A DNA stretch of 64,000 bases from JAXGMQ01 sp964613055. GTDB lineage: Bacteria; Caldisericota; Caldisericia; JAAYUI01. Under the pieces are notes generated by a model. That model had not been told where the DNA came from and ran no database searches. It saw only the letters and a program-made list of their open reading frames with translations. Where the stretch lies: NCBI GenBank assembly GCA_964613055.1, contig CAZTGD010000002.1, forward strand, positions 52,880 through 116,879, read 5' to 3'. Both the position numbers and the translations under genes were made by a program. This document shows, piece after piece, positions 26,236 through 35,995 of the stretch (position 1 is its first letter; the number at the start of each line of letters is the position of its first letter).

Positions 26236-27768
26236 GTGTCAAAGCAATACATATCTCTGTATAGAAGATGGCGTTCACAGTCACTCAACGAGATCATTGG
26301 GCAGGACTTTGTAGTCAAGACGCTGACCAATGCATTGAAGAACCAAAAGCTAGCTCATGCGTATCTCTTTTCTGGTCCAAGAGGAACAGGAAAAACAAGT
26401 CTCGCTCGAATCTTGGCAAAGTCTGTTAACTGCCTGGAGAAGGGTATCAGCCCTGACCCATGTCAACAGTGCGAAAGCTGTCGCTCGATAATCGATGGTT
26501 CAAACCTAGATGTAGTTGAGATCGATGCCGCGTCCAATCGAGGGGTGGATGATATAAGGCAGTTGCGTGAACGGGTAAAGTTCATTCCAGTGAAATCCCT
26601 ATACAAAGTGTACATCATCGATGAGGTTCACATGCTCACAGGTGAAGCGTTCAATGCATTACTTAAAACACTCGAGGAACCCCCTGAGCATGTGATATTC
26701 CTAATGGCAACAACTGAACCACACAAGATTCCCGTTACGATTCTCAGTAGAGTAATGAGATTTGATCTGAAAAGGATCCCCACAGATAAACAGGTTAAGT
26801 TGCTGAGAAAAATCGCTGATGCTGAGAAGATAATGATATCCGATGTCGCATTGAATAAACTGGCGGTCAAGAGCAATGGTTCATTGAGGGACTCTGAGTC
26901 AATGCTTGATCAGATTTCGTCCTTTACAGATGGAGAGATAGAAAGCGATGATGTTACTTCATTTCTTGGGATAACCAATGAGGAATTCATTGTTTGTTTG
27001 CTTGAAAATATCTCTTCAATGAATAGAGCAGAAGCGATTAAGATGGTTCGCAGTATCTACATGGATGGGCATGATCCAGGTCAGATAGTAAATGATCTTC
27101 TTCTATACATTCATATACTTATTCTGAAGAAACTCGGTGTGAAAACAGATGAACTCGTGAGTGAATACGCTGTTTCGAAGGAGATTATCGATAGTTCATC
27201 AAGTATATTCGATTTCGACCAGCTTAGGACACTTGAGTTAACCCTAAGGGATGCTTCATCTCGCATGAAGTATTCTTTCTCACCGCTTTCTGAAATGGAA
27301 ATGACAGTGATGGACTTGTTTGATTCGATTGGTGGGAAATCACCGAAATTGGAAGTAAAACCAAAAGAAACTCAAGGAGTCAGACAAAAAAACCCAATGG
27401 TTGATGAGAAACCAAAAAAACCTATTGCTGAACAGCAAGAATCAGCAGATGATCTAAGCGATGATCTTCTATCACAAATCATAAAATATTCGAAAGAAAA
27501 GCACATAATTATATATGCATTCCTATCAAGATTGATGTCGGCAGAGCTTAAAGACGATGTAATAGTTTTATCTCTGCCACACGATGCAGAATTTGAGAGG
27601 AATCGATTGCTGGAACCAGAAACAAATAAGAAACTCAAATCGATAATACCAGAGCTTGGCGTTGATGCGAAGGGATTTCGAATTGAACTCAAGGATATAG
27701 GTAACCTTAAAGAGGATAAGGATATTCAATCAGCCGCAGAGCTGTTTGGTGTTGAGATAAAGGAGTAA
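26236..27768 (+). CDS. dnaX: DNA polymerase III subunits gamma/tau
   Basis: The 510-residue clamp-loader subunit begins SLYRRWRSQSLNEIIGQ. Walker A is GPRGTGKTS (47-55), zinc ligands are C66, C76, C79 and C82, Walker B is YIIDEVHML and sensor 2 lies in SNGSLRDSESMLDQ. Domain III and a short tau-like tail follow, the latter after a Lys/Pro-rich linker near 375-400. The GTG start is accepted because the protein aligns from its first residues, although no Shine-Dalgarno site precedes it and a -10 box ends 7 nt away. It heads the dnaX-ybaB-recR-glmS run. Confidence 0.95.
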   Translation: MSKQYISLYRRWRSQSLNEIIGQDFVVKTLTNALKNQKLAHAYLFSGPRGTGKTSLARILAKSVNCLEKGISPDPCQQCESCRSIIDGSNLDVVEIDAASNRGVDDIRQLRERVKFIPVKSLYKVYIIDEVHMLTGEAFNALLKTLEEPPEHVIFLMATTEPHKIPVTILSRVMRFDLKRIPTDKQVKLLRKIADAEKIMISDVALNKLAVKSNGSLRDSESMLDQISSFTDGEIESDDVTSFLGITNEEFIVCLLENISSMNRAEAIKMVRSIYMDGHDPGQIVNDLLLYIHILILKKLGVKTDELVSEYAVSKEIIDSSSSIFDFDQLRTLELTLRDASSRMKYSFSPLSEMEMTVMDLFDSIGGKSPKLEVKPKETQGVRQKNPMVDEKPKKPIAEQQESADDLSDDLLSQIIKYSKEKHIIIYAFLSRLMSAELKDDVIVLSLPHDAEFERNRLLEPETNKKLKSIIPELGVDAKGFRIELKDIGNLKEDKDIQSAAELFGVEIKE

Positions 27769-27770
27769 CA

Positions 27771-28058
27771 ATGGGACAGATGGATATGTTTAAACAGGCT
27801 ATGGCAATGAGGTCTCAAATGGTCGCCATGGATAAAAAGCTTAAGGCAATGTCAGTAGAAGAGGAACTTGGCAAAGGGGACCAAACAGTGAAGGTCGTAG
27901 CCAATGGAAGAATGGAGATAATGGGTATGTCATTATCCGATGGTGCCATGAAGTTGCCAAAGGATCAACTCGTCAAGTTGATCCTGAAGACCATAACAAA
28001 GGTTCAATCAGAGGCGAAGAATTCTGCAACAAAGCTTGCGAGGTCGATGCAAGCTTAG
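27771..28058 (+). CDS. ybaB: YbaB/EbfC nucleoid-associated protein
   Basis: The 95-residue protein has the YbaB length, the N-terminal Met/Gln-rich helix (MFKQAMAMRSQMVAMDKKLK) and the central strand VKVVANGRMEIMGMSL. YbaB proteins bind DNA as dimers and are nearly always encoded between dnaX and recR, as here. It starts 2 nt after dnaX, and recR begins directly after its stop. Confidence 0.93.
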   Translation: MGQMDMFKQAMAMRSQMVAMDKKLKAMSVEEELGKGDQTVKVVANGRMEIMGMSLSDGAMKLPKDQLVKLILKTITKVQSEAKNSATKLARSMQA

Positions 28059-28667
28059 ATGTCTTATCCTGTAAAGGCTTTTCAGGAGCTTGTAGATCAG
28101 TTGACCCTGCTCCCAGGCATTGGACCGAAGTCTGCGGAAAGACTAGCCATCTATATATTGGGTATGGAAGCCCCTGAAGCATCAAAGTTGGCGGATGCTG
28201 TAGGCACTCTTCATGGGAGAGTTGAGCGTTGCCCTACCTGTTACAATCTTTCTGATGGTGGTGAGTGCTGTATATGCACCGATCCAAAACGTGATCATTC
28301 AGTGATTCTAGTAGTCGAGGAGGTACGTGATGTTTTGGCAATTGAACGAGCCGGAGCATACAAGGGATTGTATCACGTTTTGGGTGGAACGATTCGTCTT
28401 TCAGCAGGTATTGGTCCAGAGAAACTGACCATTGACAGCTTGGTTGATCGAATCACAAGAGACAAACCCAAAGAGGTTATATTGGCAACAAACCTCACTC
28501 ATGAAGGAAACCTTACCGCTCTCTATATCCAAAGAGAGTTGGCTGGAACAGACAGCAGAATAACACGTATTGCATCTGGTATCCCAGCAGGAACTGAATT
28601 AGAATTTGCAGACGATCTTACTCTTGCACATTCAATAAGAGGTAGGGTCGCATTGGATAAGGAGTAG
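28059..28667 (+). CDS. recR: Recombination mediator RecR
   Basis: RecR, with RecO/RecF, loads RecA on gapped DNA. The 202 residues show a helix-hairpin-helix (LTLLPGIGPKSAERLAIYIL), a four-Cys zinc site (CPTCYNLSDGGECCICTD) and a Toprim domain (ILVVEEVRDVLAIERAG, then LATNLTHEGNLTALYI). The ATG abuts the ybaB stop. glmS starts 4 nt downstream. Confidence 0.96.
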   Translation: MSYPVKAFQELVDQLTLLPGIGPKSAERLAIYILGMEAPEASKLADAVGTLHGRVERCPTCYNLSDGGECCICTDPKRDHSVILVVEEVRDVLAIERAGAYKGLYHVLGGTIRLSAGIGPEKLTIDSLVDRITRDKPKEVILATNLTHEGNLTALYIQRELAGTDSRITRIASGIPAGTELEFADDLTLAHSIRGRVALDKE

Positions 28668-28671
28668 AACT

Positions 28672-30489
28672 GTGTGTGGAATATTTGGTATAGCATTTGA
28701 TGATGACAGGAAGGATATGGGTGATATCCTTACTCAGGCGGCGAAGAGTCTTACTTACAGAGGGTACGATTCAGTCGGCGCAGTTTCTATAGCAAAGGAC
28801 GGTGAAGCCGACTTAAGAAAAGATGTCGGAAAGGTGGATGAAGTTGCCACTGAACTGAGATTTGATGAATTATCTGGAAATCGAGGAATAACCCAGTTGA
28901 GATGGGCGACATTTGGCGTTCCAGCTCAGAGAAATGCCCAACCACACTTTGACACTCATCAAAAGATAGTCGGAGCTCATAATGGAAACATCGTTAATAC
29001 GGTACATCTGATAAGGGATTTAACAGCACAGGGACACATATTCAAAGGTGAAAACGATGGAGAGGTTGTTGTTCATGCGATAGAAGAGGCTTTGAATGAA
29101 CACTCAGACATGGATTTGGCTATTCGACTTGCCAAAGATATACTCAAGGGTGACTATGCATTTGTGGTTACTGCTCTCGGTAGCAACAAGATGTATTGCG
29201 CCAAGATGGGTAGTTCCCTTTACCTGGGTGTGGGTGATGGTTTTGTATGTACCTCCTCTGATCTTCCATCCATTCTCAATCTTACAAACAGAATTATTCC
29301 ATTGAACGATGGAGAGTATGTTGAGTTTGACCATGATTCGTATGATATACGCGACATTAAGACGGGTGACAGAATAGAGAGGGATCCCGTAGATTCAGAC
29401 CTTACAAAGGAATCAGCTTCAAAAGGAGACTTTGCTTTCTTCATGGAAAAAGAGATTAATGAGCAACCAGATAGAACGCAAGCTCTGCTCGATTTCTGTG
29501 AGGAGTCAGAGGATCTGGAACCGTTTGCTGAAGAGCTGGCAAATGCAAACCGAGTTTATCTTATCGGTTCAGGCTCTTCTTATAATGCATGCGTTATTGG
29601 ATCATATTATCAGAATAAACTCGGTGGATGCTCAACATATCCCGTTATTGCAAGCTCGTTCATGGAGCATTTTGGAGAGAGTGTCAAACCAGATGATGTA
29701 TTTGTGCTTGTGTCTCAATCAGGTGAAACCAAGGATGTGATTAACGTTCTGAATAAATGCACCGAGTGGGGCATGCAGAACAACGTGTTGGGTATCGTCA
29801 ATGTCCTCGGTTCAACCCTTATGATGAGGTCTAGAAGGTACCTTCCTCTGCTGTGCAACCTGGAGATCGCTGTTGCGGCCAGCAAAACCTTTATCAATCA
29901 GGTCTTCCTTTTTCTCATCATAGCGACAGAAGTGGCAAAAATAAACGGAAGGGCAGGGCATCTTCCTGAAATAATCAAAATGGTACCCAAAACGATAAAG
30001 GACACAATCGACTTGTTGAATGACAAAACACTCGAACTGGCAAAACAATTTAAGGATTGTGAGGATATGTATATCCTTGGTTACGGTGTTACGTTTGGCT
30101 CTGCTTTGGAAGGTGCACAGAAGATAAAGGAGATATCATATGCTCACTGTGAGGGTATGTACTCAGCTGAATTCAAGCATGGACCTCTCGCCATTGTGAC
30201 AAAGGATTATCCAGTTATCTATCTGTCAACACTTGAGGATGAGCACATGATCCTTTCTCACATAAACGAGGTAACTTGCAGGGATGGTTCAGCGATAACC
30301 GTAGCACCGTCATCAGATCTACTGGAGAAGAACTCAACTCATTTCTTTGAGCTTCCATACTCAGAATATGCACTCGTTCCTATTCTCTCAGTGGTATTTG
30401 CACAACTTTTCTCGTATCATCTAACGGTAGTGAAGGGTTATGATCCAGACTATCCGAGGAATTGCAGTAAGACTATTACTGTGGATTAA
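28672..30489 (+). CDS. glmS: Glutamine-fructose-6-phosphate aminotransferase (isomerizing)
   Basis: GlmS makes glucosamine 6-phosphate for cell-wall precursors. The GTG-encoded start puts Cys at position 2 (CGIFGIAFDD), which becomes the N-terminal nucleophile. The glutaminase domain (1 to about 220) has RGYDSVGAV and RWATFGVPAQRNAQPH (where HTRWATHG is usual, so two His differ). Two SIS domains follow, with GSGSSYNACVIG, LVSQSGETKDV and AEFKHGPLAIV, and the tail DYPRNCSKTITVD. The 605-residue length is normal. Only 4 nt separate it from recR, so there is no room for a glmS ribozyme. The altered glutaminase motifs leave a related SIS aminotransferase possible. Confidence 0.9.
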   Translation: MCGIFGIAFDDDRKDMGDILTQAAKSLTYRGYDSVGAVSIAKDGEADLRKDVGKVDEVATELRFDELSGNRGITQLRWATFGVPAQRNAQPHFDTHQKIVGAHNGNIVNTVHLIRDLTAQGHIFKGENDGEVVVHAIEEALNEHSDMDLAIRLAKDILKGDYAFVVTALGSNKMYCAKMGSSLYLGVGDGFVCTSSDLPSILNLTNRIIPLNDGEYVEFDHDSYDIRDIKTGDRIERDPVDSDLTKESASKGDFAFFMEKEINEQPDRTQALLDFCEESEDLEPFAEELANANRVYLIGSGSSYNACVIGSYYQNKLGGCSTYPVIASSFMEHFGESVKPDDVFVLVSQSGETKDVINVLNKCTEWGMQNNVLGIVNVLGSTLMMRSRRYLPLLCNLEIAVAASKTFINQVFLFLIIATEVAKINGRAGHLPEIIKMVPKTIKDTIDLLNDKTLELAKQFKDCEDMYILGYGVTFGSALEGAQKIKEISYAHCEGMYSAEFKHGPLAIVTKDYPVIYLSTLEDEHMILSHINEVTCRDGSAITVAPSSDLLEKNSTHFFELPYSEYALVPILSVVFAQLFSYHLTVVKGYDPDYPRNCSKTITVD

Positions 30490-30505
30490 TACAATTGGAG
30501 GAAAG

Positions 30506-31438
30506 ATGACAGAAGAAAAAGCAACAAGGTATGGATATGGTGATGCGTTGCTGGAACTGGGTGAAAGAAACGACAAGGTAGTGGTGCTGGACGCTGACCT
30601 GGCAAAGTCAACTACATCCCAGAGATTTAAGGAGCGGTTCCCAAGGCGTTTTTTTGAGATGGGTATAGCAGAGCAGAACATGCTCAATGTTGCCGCAGGC
30701 ATGGCAATCGAAGGGAAAATACCGTTTGCCTCAAGCTACGGAGTCTTTGTTACTGGTCGAGCATGGGAACAGATAAGAACAATGATTGCTTACTCGAACC
30801 TCAATGTTAATTTTGCTGGACATGCTGGAGTTTCAGTAGGTCCAGATGGTGCAACTCACCAGGCACTTGAAGATATTGCAATAATATCTGTTATCCCCAA
30901 CACATCAGTTTTGGTCCCCTGTGATCACATCGAAACCAAGAAAGCTACTATCGCGTCTGCGGATGTCGAAGGTCCTACATTCATCAGATTTGGAAGAGCC
31001 CCAATACCAACGATCACTGATGAGAACACTCCATTTGAGTTTGGAAAGGCGAATGTACTAACTGAAGGAAACGATGTTACCATAATCGCTTGTGGGATCA
31101 TGGTCAGTGAAGCGCTGACTGCTTCACAACAACTCAAAGCCAAAGGTGTCAATGCTGAGGTCATCAATCTGCACACCGTAAAACCAATGGACGAAAAGAC
31201 GATAATTGAATCTGTTAAACGAACTTGTCATGTAGTCACAGCTGAAGAACACCAACAGATTTTGGGTGTCGGTGCTATGGTATCATCGTTACTTGCAAGG
31301 AAAAACCCTGTACCGATAGAAATGGTCGGGATGCCCAATAGGTTCGGAGAGTCAGGTCAGCCGGATGAGTTGCTTGTTGAGTTTGGACTCAAATCGAAGA
31401 ACATCATCGATGCTGTTAATGCAGTGATGAAACGCTAA
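30506..31438 (+). CDS. Transketolase, C-terminal subunit
   Basis: The 310-residue protein equals the C-terminal half of transketolase: a pyrimidine-binding domain with RFFEMGIAEQNMLNVAAGMA (the Glu that activates TPP) and GHAGVSVGPDGATHQALED, then the C-terminal domain with VTAEEHQQILGVGAMV. Split transketolases need an N-terminal partner carrying the TPP GDG motif. No such gene is adjacent; glmS lies upstream. ATG 30506 has GGAGG 5 nt before it and is preferred over an in-frame start inside glmS. Sharing an operon with glmS links it to sugar phosphates. Confidence 0.9.
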   Translation: MTEEKATRYGYGDALLELGERNDKVVVLDADLAKSTTSQRFKERFPRRFFEMGIAEQNMLNVAAGMAIEGKIPFASSYGVFVTGRAWEQIRTMIAYSNLNVNFAGHAGVSVGPDGATHQALEDIAIISVIPNTSVLVPCDHIETKKATIASADVEGPTFIRFGRAPIPTITDENTPFEFGKANVLTEGNDVTIIACGIMVSEALTASQQLKAKGVNAEVINLHTVKPMDEKTIIESVKRTCHVVTAEEHQQILGVGAMVSSLLARKNPVPIEMVGMPNRFGESGQPDELLVEFGLKSKNIIDAVNAVMKR

Positions 31439-31454
31439 ATTCCTTGCACCAGCA

Positions 31455-32118
31455 CTAATACGATACCGTACGTTCAACTATTTTGTTTCGACCGAACGAG
31501 TCACTTGTAGTAACTCTTATCGAATACTCACCCGTAGTTTTCCACTCATGATTAAATCCGATTGGGTCGCCGGATGTTGTAGAGAAATCAGTTTCACCAT
31601 CTCCCCAATAGATCTTCACATCATAGGGTGATGAGCCGCCAAATGGCAATACCTCAAGAATAATACCACTATCTGTCGATTCCCATGTAATGTTTACTTG
31701 AAGCGGTATTGTTCCAATGAGTGTGCGATAGATGATACTCGCTGATTCAGTGAGTGTGTTAACCTCGTTGGCTGATGCGGTTGCATTGCAGATGATTGGA
31801 GTGCCATCCCCAGAGATCGGGATATCCATGACACGGAAGTTGAGACTGACAATAAATGCTCCACCTGGAATTATATTTCCAATTGGAATGTGAATTGATC
31901 CACTGCTGACTGTTGTATCTGGATTGGAGCTTATGAACTCAAGTTCTCTGGGATAAGCATAATCCAGCACACATCCAGTCAAGCCCTTTTGACTTTGGTT
32001 CTTCAACATAACGGTGTAGGTTACTATATCTGAGCTATGAACATTGTATCGATCAGCTCGATGAGACAACCCCATTCCCGCCAGCTTGAAGGATTCCTCT
32101 CCATAGATTGGAAATGTG
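31455..32118 (-). pseudogene. Displaced C-terminal part of the esterase (frameshifted)
   Basis: This segment continues the esterase gene in another frame. After the upstream stop at 32119, moving by one base near 32121 restores the sequence from SMTS to DNTFPIYGEESFKLAG and on to codon 207 past ATG 32075. The recovered protein is a DUF11/PKD-like tail: TYTVMLKNQSQKGLTGCVLD (repeat-like), then a PKD-like domain with IYWGDGETDFSTTSG and HEWKTTGEYSI. Such domains are extracellular stalks. A single-base indel in a GG/TCC context is the simplest cause. It may be a real frameshift or an assembly error. Confidence 0.7.
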
Positions 32119-33597
32119 TTATCCGGATGTCATTGATGCTTGATTTGTAAATGTCAATCCACTAGACGGTACTGAAAGGTTGTCTGGCAACCTAAGTGTT
32201 ATATCAAATGAAAACGATGAGTAGGGCTGTATATTGGATAACTCAATGATGTATTTGTTTCCGAGGAGGTTTACATTTGCAGTGGATGAATGCAGTTGCA
32301 TTTGGAATGGAATGGTATCTGTGATAATTGGATTATTGACCATTAGAGGTCCCGTGTTCTCAACAACTACTCTAAAGGTTTTCTTCTTTCCATCCTCTCG
32401 AATGAGATCCTTGTAAATATGGATGAGTGGATCAATTCCAATACAGAACTCCTGCAGATCTCGGTAATCGATTATTCCATCCAGGTAGATATCGGCAAGT
32501 GGATTCCATGTATCGGGAGCAGGTACGGCATCTGCAGGAATTCCAACCTCTCCCAACCGGTCAACCAGTAGTTGAGCATCGGTATTACTAACTTCACCGT
32601 TCATATCCAGATCGCATAATAATCCCGGCTCAATGTGCCTACCAAGATGCGCAACAGTCATGAAGTATCTCACAAGGGGAGATGGACTCACATTCACTCC
32701 ACCAAATCCATGGTTTCCATTGGTTACCTGGATGAATGCGCCGTTGTTCCCAACTGCATGAAGTGCGCGTGCAAATGCTTCTGCCTGGGAATATGCGACA
32801 ACAGGATCAAGGTTACCGTGCATGATCATGATAGGAGGATCGTCGGGTGACGCCTGGTATACTGGTGACGCTTCCTTAGCCTTATCGGGACATTCAGTCA
32901 CAGGATCGCATCCAAGAAACAACGTTTCAAAATATACCGCTGAGTTACTCCAAGGATTGGTCAGATCTTCGATACCACAGTAATCAACGACTGCCTGTGG
33001 TCTGGAGGAAAATTCCTCATAACCTGGTCCCTCCATGCCATCATCGTCACCAGCTGTTCCCATCAAAGATACCAGATGACCGCCTGCGGAACTACCCCAG
33101 ATACCAATCATGTCTGGATCGATGCCGTATTCATCGGCATGAGCACGGAAGTACCTTACTGCAAGTTTGCAGTCATTGACCATTTCAGGATGGTCAACCA
33201 TCCTTGATAAACGGTAGTTGATTGATGAGAAAGCAAATCCAAGCTGGTAGAACATTTTAGCAATACCGCCATATATGGCATTCCCTTTGCTCCCTCCTAC
33301 CCACCAACCACCATGAACATAGATTACGAGAGGAACTTTTTGACTACAGCATAATGACGGTTTCGCATAGTCAAGTAAAAGATCGAAACCACCGGGAGAT
33401 CCAAACACAATGTTTCTTTGCACATCAAGAGTTGGCCATGCAGACCAAGGATGTGGTGGCAATGGTCCAGGGACAGACCTTCCAGCTATTGTCCAAGTAG
33501 ATGCTATGCTATGTGGGACTGTTGGTGTATCAGTATAAAAAGACATCAGAATTATGAGAATTGATATGATTACAGACGATACACCTTTCAGCTTCAT
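32119..33597 (-). CDS. Secreted alpha/beta-hydrolase esterase with dockerin-like domain (3' end frameshifted)
   Basis: 492 residues from ATG 33597. A signal segment (VSSVIISILIILMSF) is followed by an alpha/beta hydrolase with the oxyanion motif HGGWW (95-99), nucleophile Ser170 in GSSAG, Asp264 (HGNLDP) and His296 (GNHGFGG), all present. Residues about 327-386 form a dockerin-like pair of calcium loops, DLDMNGEVSNTD and DIYLDGIIDYRD. A DUF11-like domain starts near 395 and is cut off by a stop, its continuation lying in another frame downstream. A -10 box ends 6 nt before the ATG and there is no Shine-Dalgarno site. The longer start at 33660 lacks any signal-peptide logic. The catalytic part should still be made. 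Confidence 0.82.
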   Translation of the reverse strand: MKLKGVSSVIISILIILMSFYTDTPTVPHSIASTWTIAGRSVPGPLPPHPWSAWPTLDVQRNIVFGSPGGFDLLLDYAKPSLCCSQKVPLVIYVHGGWWVGGSKGNAIYGGIAKMFYQLGFAFSSINYRLSRMVDHPEMVNDCKLAVRYFRAHADEYGIDPDMIGIWGSSAGGHLVSLMGTAGDDDGMEGPGYEEFSSRPQAVVDYCGIEDLTNPWSNSAVYFETLFLGCDPVTECPDKAKEASPVYQASPDDPPIMIMHGNLDPVVAYSQAEAFARALHAVGNNGAFIQVTNGNHGFGGVNVSPSPLVRYFMTVAHLGRHIEPGLLCDLDMNGEVSNTDAQLLVDRLGEVGIPADAVPAPDTWNPLADIYLDGIIDYRDLQEFCIGIDPLIHIYKDLIREDGKKKTFRVVVENTGPLMVNNPIITDTIPFQMQLHSSTANVNLLGNKYIIELSNIQPYSSFSFDITLRLPDNLSVPSSGLTFTNQASMTSG

Positions 33598-33603
33598 ACT
33601 GTG

Positions 33604-33632
33604 ATTATGTGTAAAAATGAATTGTATGTCAA
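33604..33632 (-). promoter_or_regulatory. Promoter of the esterase gene
   Basis: Minus-strand perfect TTGACA (33632-33627), 17-bp spacer and CATAAT (33609-33604), then 6 nt to the ATG. Transcription should begin at the start codon. Confidence 0.72.
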
Positions 33633-33667
33633 GTTGAATAAATCTGACTGAAACCCACAAAAAAGTA

Positions 33668-35995
33668 CTATTTGTAGGTTTCTATTCTATACTCAGCTTC
33701 ATTAATAAAAAATGATATTGCACCGTGTTGAGGTGTTGACAGCACAGGTATATTCAAATTCTTTAAGAGATTAGCCGTTTTACTGTGGGCACCAGACCCG
33801 GTCAATGATGAATCGGAGTTTATTGCATAAACAGGATTAACTGCAGTCAACCAACTGGGAAGTTTGTCTGACCAACCTCCATGATGTGGTATCTTGACGA
33901 TATCACTATCCAACAGCTCGGGTTTCATCATCTCAAACTCCATGGCAGGGGATTGAATGTCTCCTGACATCAAAAATGTAACACCATCAAGTTCAATCCT
34001 TGTAACAATGCTATGATTGTTTGTTTCTGTGCTTGTATCACTTAATTCCGCTGGCCCGAGAAATGTTAGAGATGACCTCTCATCAAGAGTTATTTTTTTG
34101 CCTGGAGTTGGAATTTCAACCGTGATATCGCTCTTTTTCAGCAGAGTATTGAGATCCGTTGATGTATATGTATCACTCTTAACTCCAGACACAAACATCT
34201 TACCAACAGGAAATTCTTGCAACACAGCGACCAAACCACCAATGTGATCCTGATCTTCATGCGTGGCTATAACATAATCGAGTTTATTGATTCCTTTATA
34301 TCTCAGGAATGGAACAACTATTCTACTTCCCGGATCAAAGGTTGAGAATGGAGAGCTTCCACCGGCATCTATCAGCATGGTCACCCCAAATTTAGTTCGA
34401 ATAAAACATGAGTCACCATGACCCACATCAAGAAAAACAACCTCTGAGTCAGTTGGGTGCGAACGACCTAAGAATGCTCCCCCGGTAAAGACTGCGAACA
34501 CAATGAATGATACAATAATCCATTGTCTTATCACTCTCTTTCTTGCCCATTTCGGTGGATTCATCGATAAATATCCAGTGATTGCTGAAAGATAGTACGG
34601 GATCCAAATGAGTATTGGTAATATAACAATCGATAGTAAAGCAAAGTGTGGATTTGACAGTAATCTTAGTCCGGTCTCTAAAAGTGCCATTATCGGCCAT
34701 GCCACCCAGCACAGAAAGACACCAATGGGTGGAATAATCCAACTAAATGTCAAAGCTAGTGCTCCAATTGGAACTAGAATTGTGGCAAGTGGTATAGCTA
34801 TTATATTTGCAAGTGGAGAAACGATAGAGAATGTGTGAAAGTGATAAGCAAGAATAGGCAATGTCAGGATACTAATGAGTATGGATGTAGCTATTATGCT
34901 GACAACTCTTGAGTACCATTTTTTCGAACCGAAGTATTTAAAGATAACTGGAGCTCCAACGAACAACGCAAAGCTAGATACAAAGGACAATTGAAAACCG
35001 GGAGATAATATCCACTCAGGCTTAATCAGAAGAAGGATTATCACAGCACCAGCTAAACCAGATCCTCTCGCGTACCCTCGTCCAAAAGCCATAGCTCCAA
35101 GTGCTAACCCTGCCATTATAATCGCTCTTGATACAGAAGGACTGAAACCTGCAATAGAAGCATAAAGAATGGCGATAACAATGCTCCCAACGATAGCAAT
35201 CTTCCTGTTACCGGATATCCACAGCAGAATTATGAAAGTTGAAAAAACCATTATGGATACGTGGAATCCTGATGCTGCCAGGATGTGAGAAGTCCCTGTT
35301 CTTCGAAACAACCTTTCAATATCATCAGAGATATCCATTCTACCGAATGTTATACTATCCAGTAAATTTGCATAACGATCAGGAAGATTTTCATTGAATG
35401 TTTTGCTAGCTATAGAGCGAATTTTGGCTCCTAAACGTATTAGTGAAAAAGAACTGGTGTCGGTGATAAGAGGTTCATCGTAACTCTTGATAAAACCCGG
35501 AATTCCCTGATTATCTAGATATTTGTTGAAGTCGAATTGACCGGGGTTGCTTGCTTTTATTCCAGTGTAAAATGTCCCGTTAACAGATACAATATCACCA
35601 ATTTCAAGTGTTTCGTCGGGAAGGCAATAACACCTGATGCACAACCCTTGAAGCTCTTTTTGTTCAGATGAATAAACCTTTACATTAAAAACCAGTCTGT
35701 TAAAGCTATTCTCGATTATTGACAATACCCGGCCGTTTATTGAGTAATCAGTTGAGTCAGTGATTTGTTTCTTTGCATCAATGTGAGTACTCCAGGAAGA
35801 ATAACTAGCTACAATGAAACCAATGGCTAGAAAAATAGCTATGAACTTAATTAATGTGAGTTTTGAAATAGGGATTAAAACAACTGCTATTGCCAAAGGA
35901 ATAAAAGGTAAAAGCCAGATAGGATTTATATCTAATGCTAATCCTATCAGAACACCAATTATCATTCCAATAGCGGATGCTACTATCCGACTCAT
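33668..35995 (-). CDS. comEC: ComEC/Rec2 DNA-uptake channel protein
   Basis: The 775-residue membrane protein carries the three ComEC parts: N-terminal helices and an OB-like region (to about 190), the multi-helix Competence domain (about 200-470, with HILAASGFHVSIMVF) and a C-terminal metallo-beta-lactamase-like domain (about 520-775, VVFLDVGHGDSCFI, THEDQDHIGG, KIPHHGGWSDK). ComEC forms the inner-membrane channel for single-stranded DNA in natural transformation. The metal residues of the HxxxDH type appear kept. It overlaps comEA by ATGA. No pilus genes are in the window. Confidence 0.94.
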   Translation of the reverse strand: MSRIVASAIGMIIGVLIGLALDINPIWLLPFIPLAIAVVLIPISKLTLIKFIAIFLAIGFIVASYSSWSTHIDAKKQITDSTDYSINGRVLSIIENSFNRLVFNVKVYSSEQKELQGLCIRCYCLPDETLEIGDIVSVNGTFYTGIKASNPGQFDFNKYLDNQGIPGFIKSYDEPLITDTSSFSLIRLGAKIRSIASKTFNENLPDRYANLLDSITFGRMDISDDIERLFRRTGTSHILAASGFHVSIMVFSTFIILLWISGNRKIAIVGSIVIAILYASIAGFSPSVSRAIIMAGLALGAMAFGRGYARGSGLAGAVIILLLIKPEWILSPGFQLSFVSSFALFVGAPVIFKYFGSKKWYSRVVSIIATSILISILTLPILAYHFHTFSIVSPLANIIAIPLATILVPIGALALTFSWIIPPIGVFLCWVAWPIMALLETGLRLLSNPHFALLSIVILPILIWIPYYLSAITGYLSMNPPKWARKRVIRQWIIVSFIVFAVFTGGAFLGRSHPTDSEVVFLDVGHGDSCFIRTKFGVTMLIDAGGSSPFSTFDPGSRIVVPFLRYKGINKLDYVIATHEDQDHIGGLVAVLQEFPVGKMFVSGVKSDTYTSTDLNTLLKKSDITVEIPTPGKKITLDERSSLTFLGPAELSDTSTETNNHSIVTRIELDGVTFLMSGDIQSPAMEFEMMKPELLDSDIVKIPHHGGWSDKLPSWLTAVNPVYAINSDSSLTGSGAHSKTANLLKNLNIPVLSTPQHGAISFFINEAEYRIETYK

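Noticed and set aside
28668..28671. glmS ribozyme upstream of glmS
   Set aside because: Only 4 nt separate recR from glmS, so there is no room for it.
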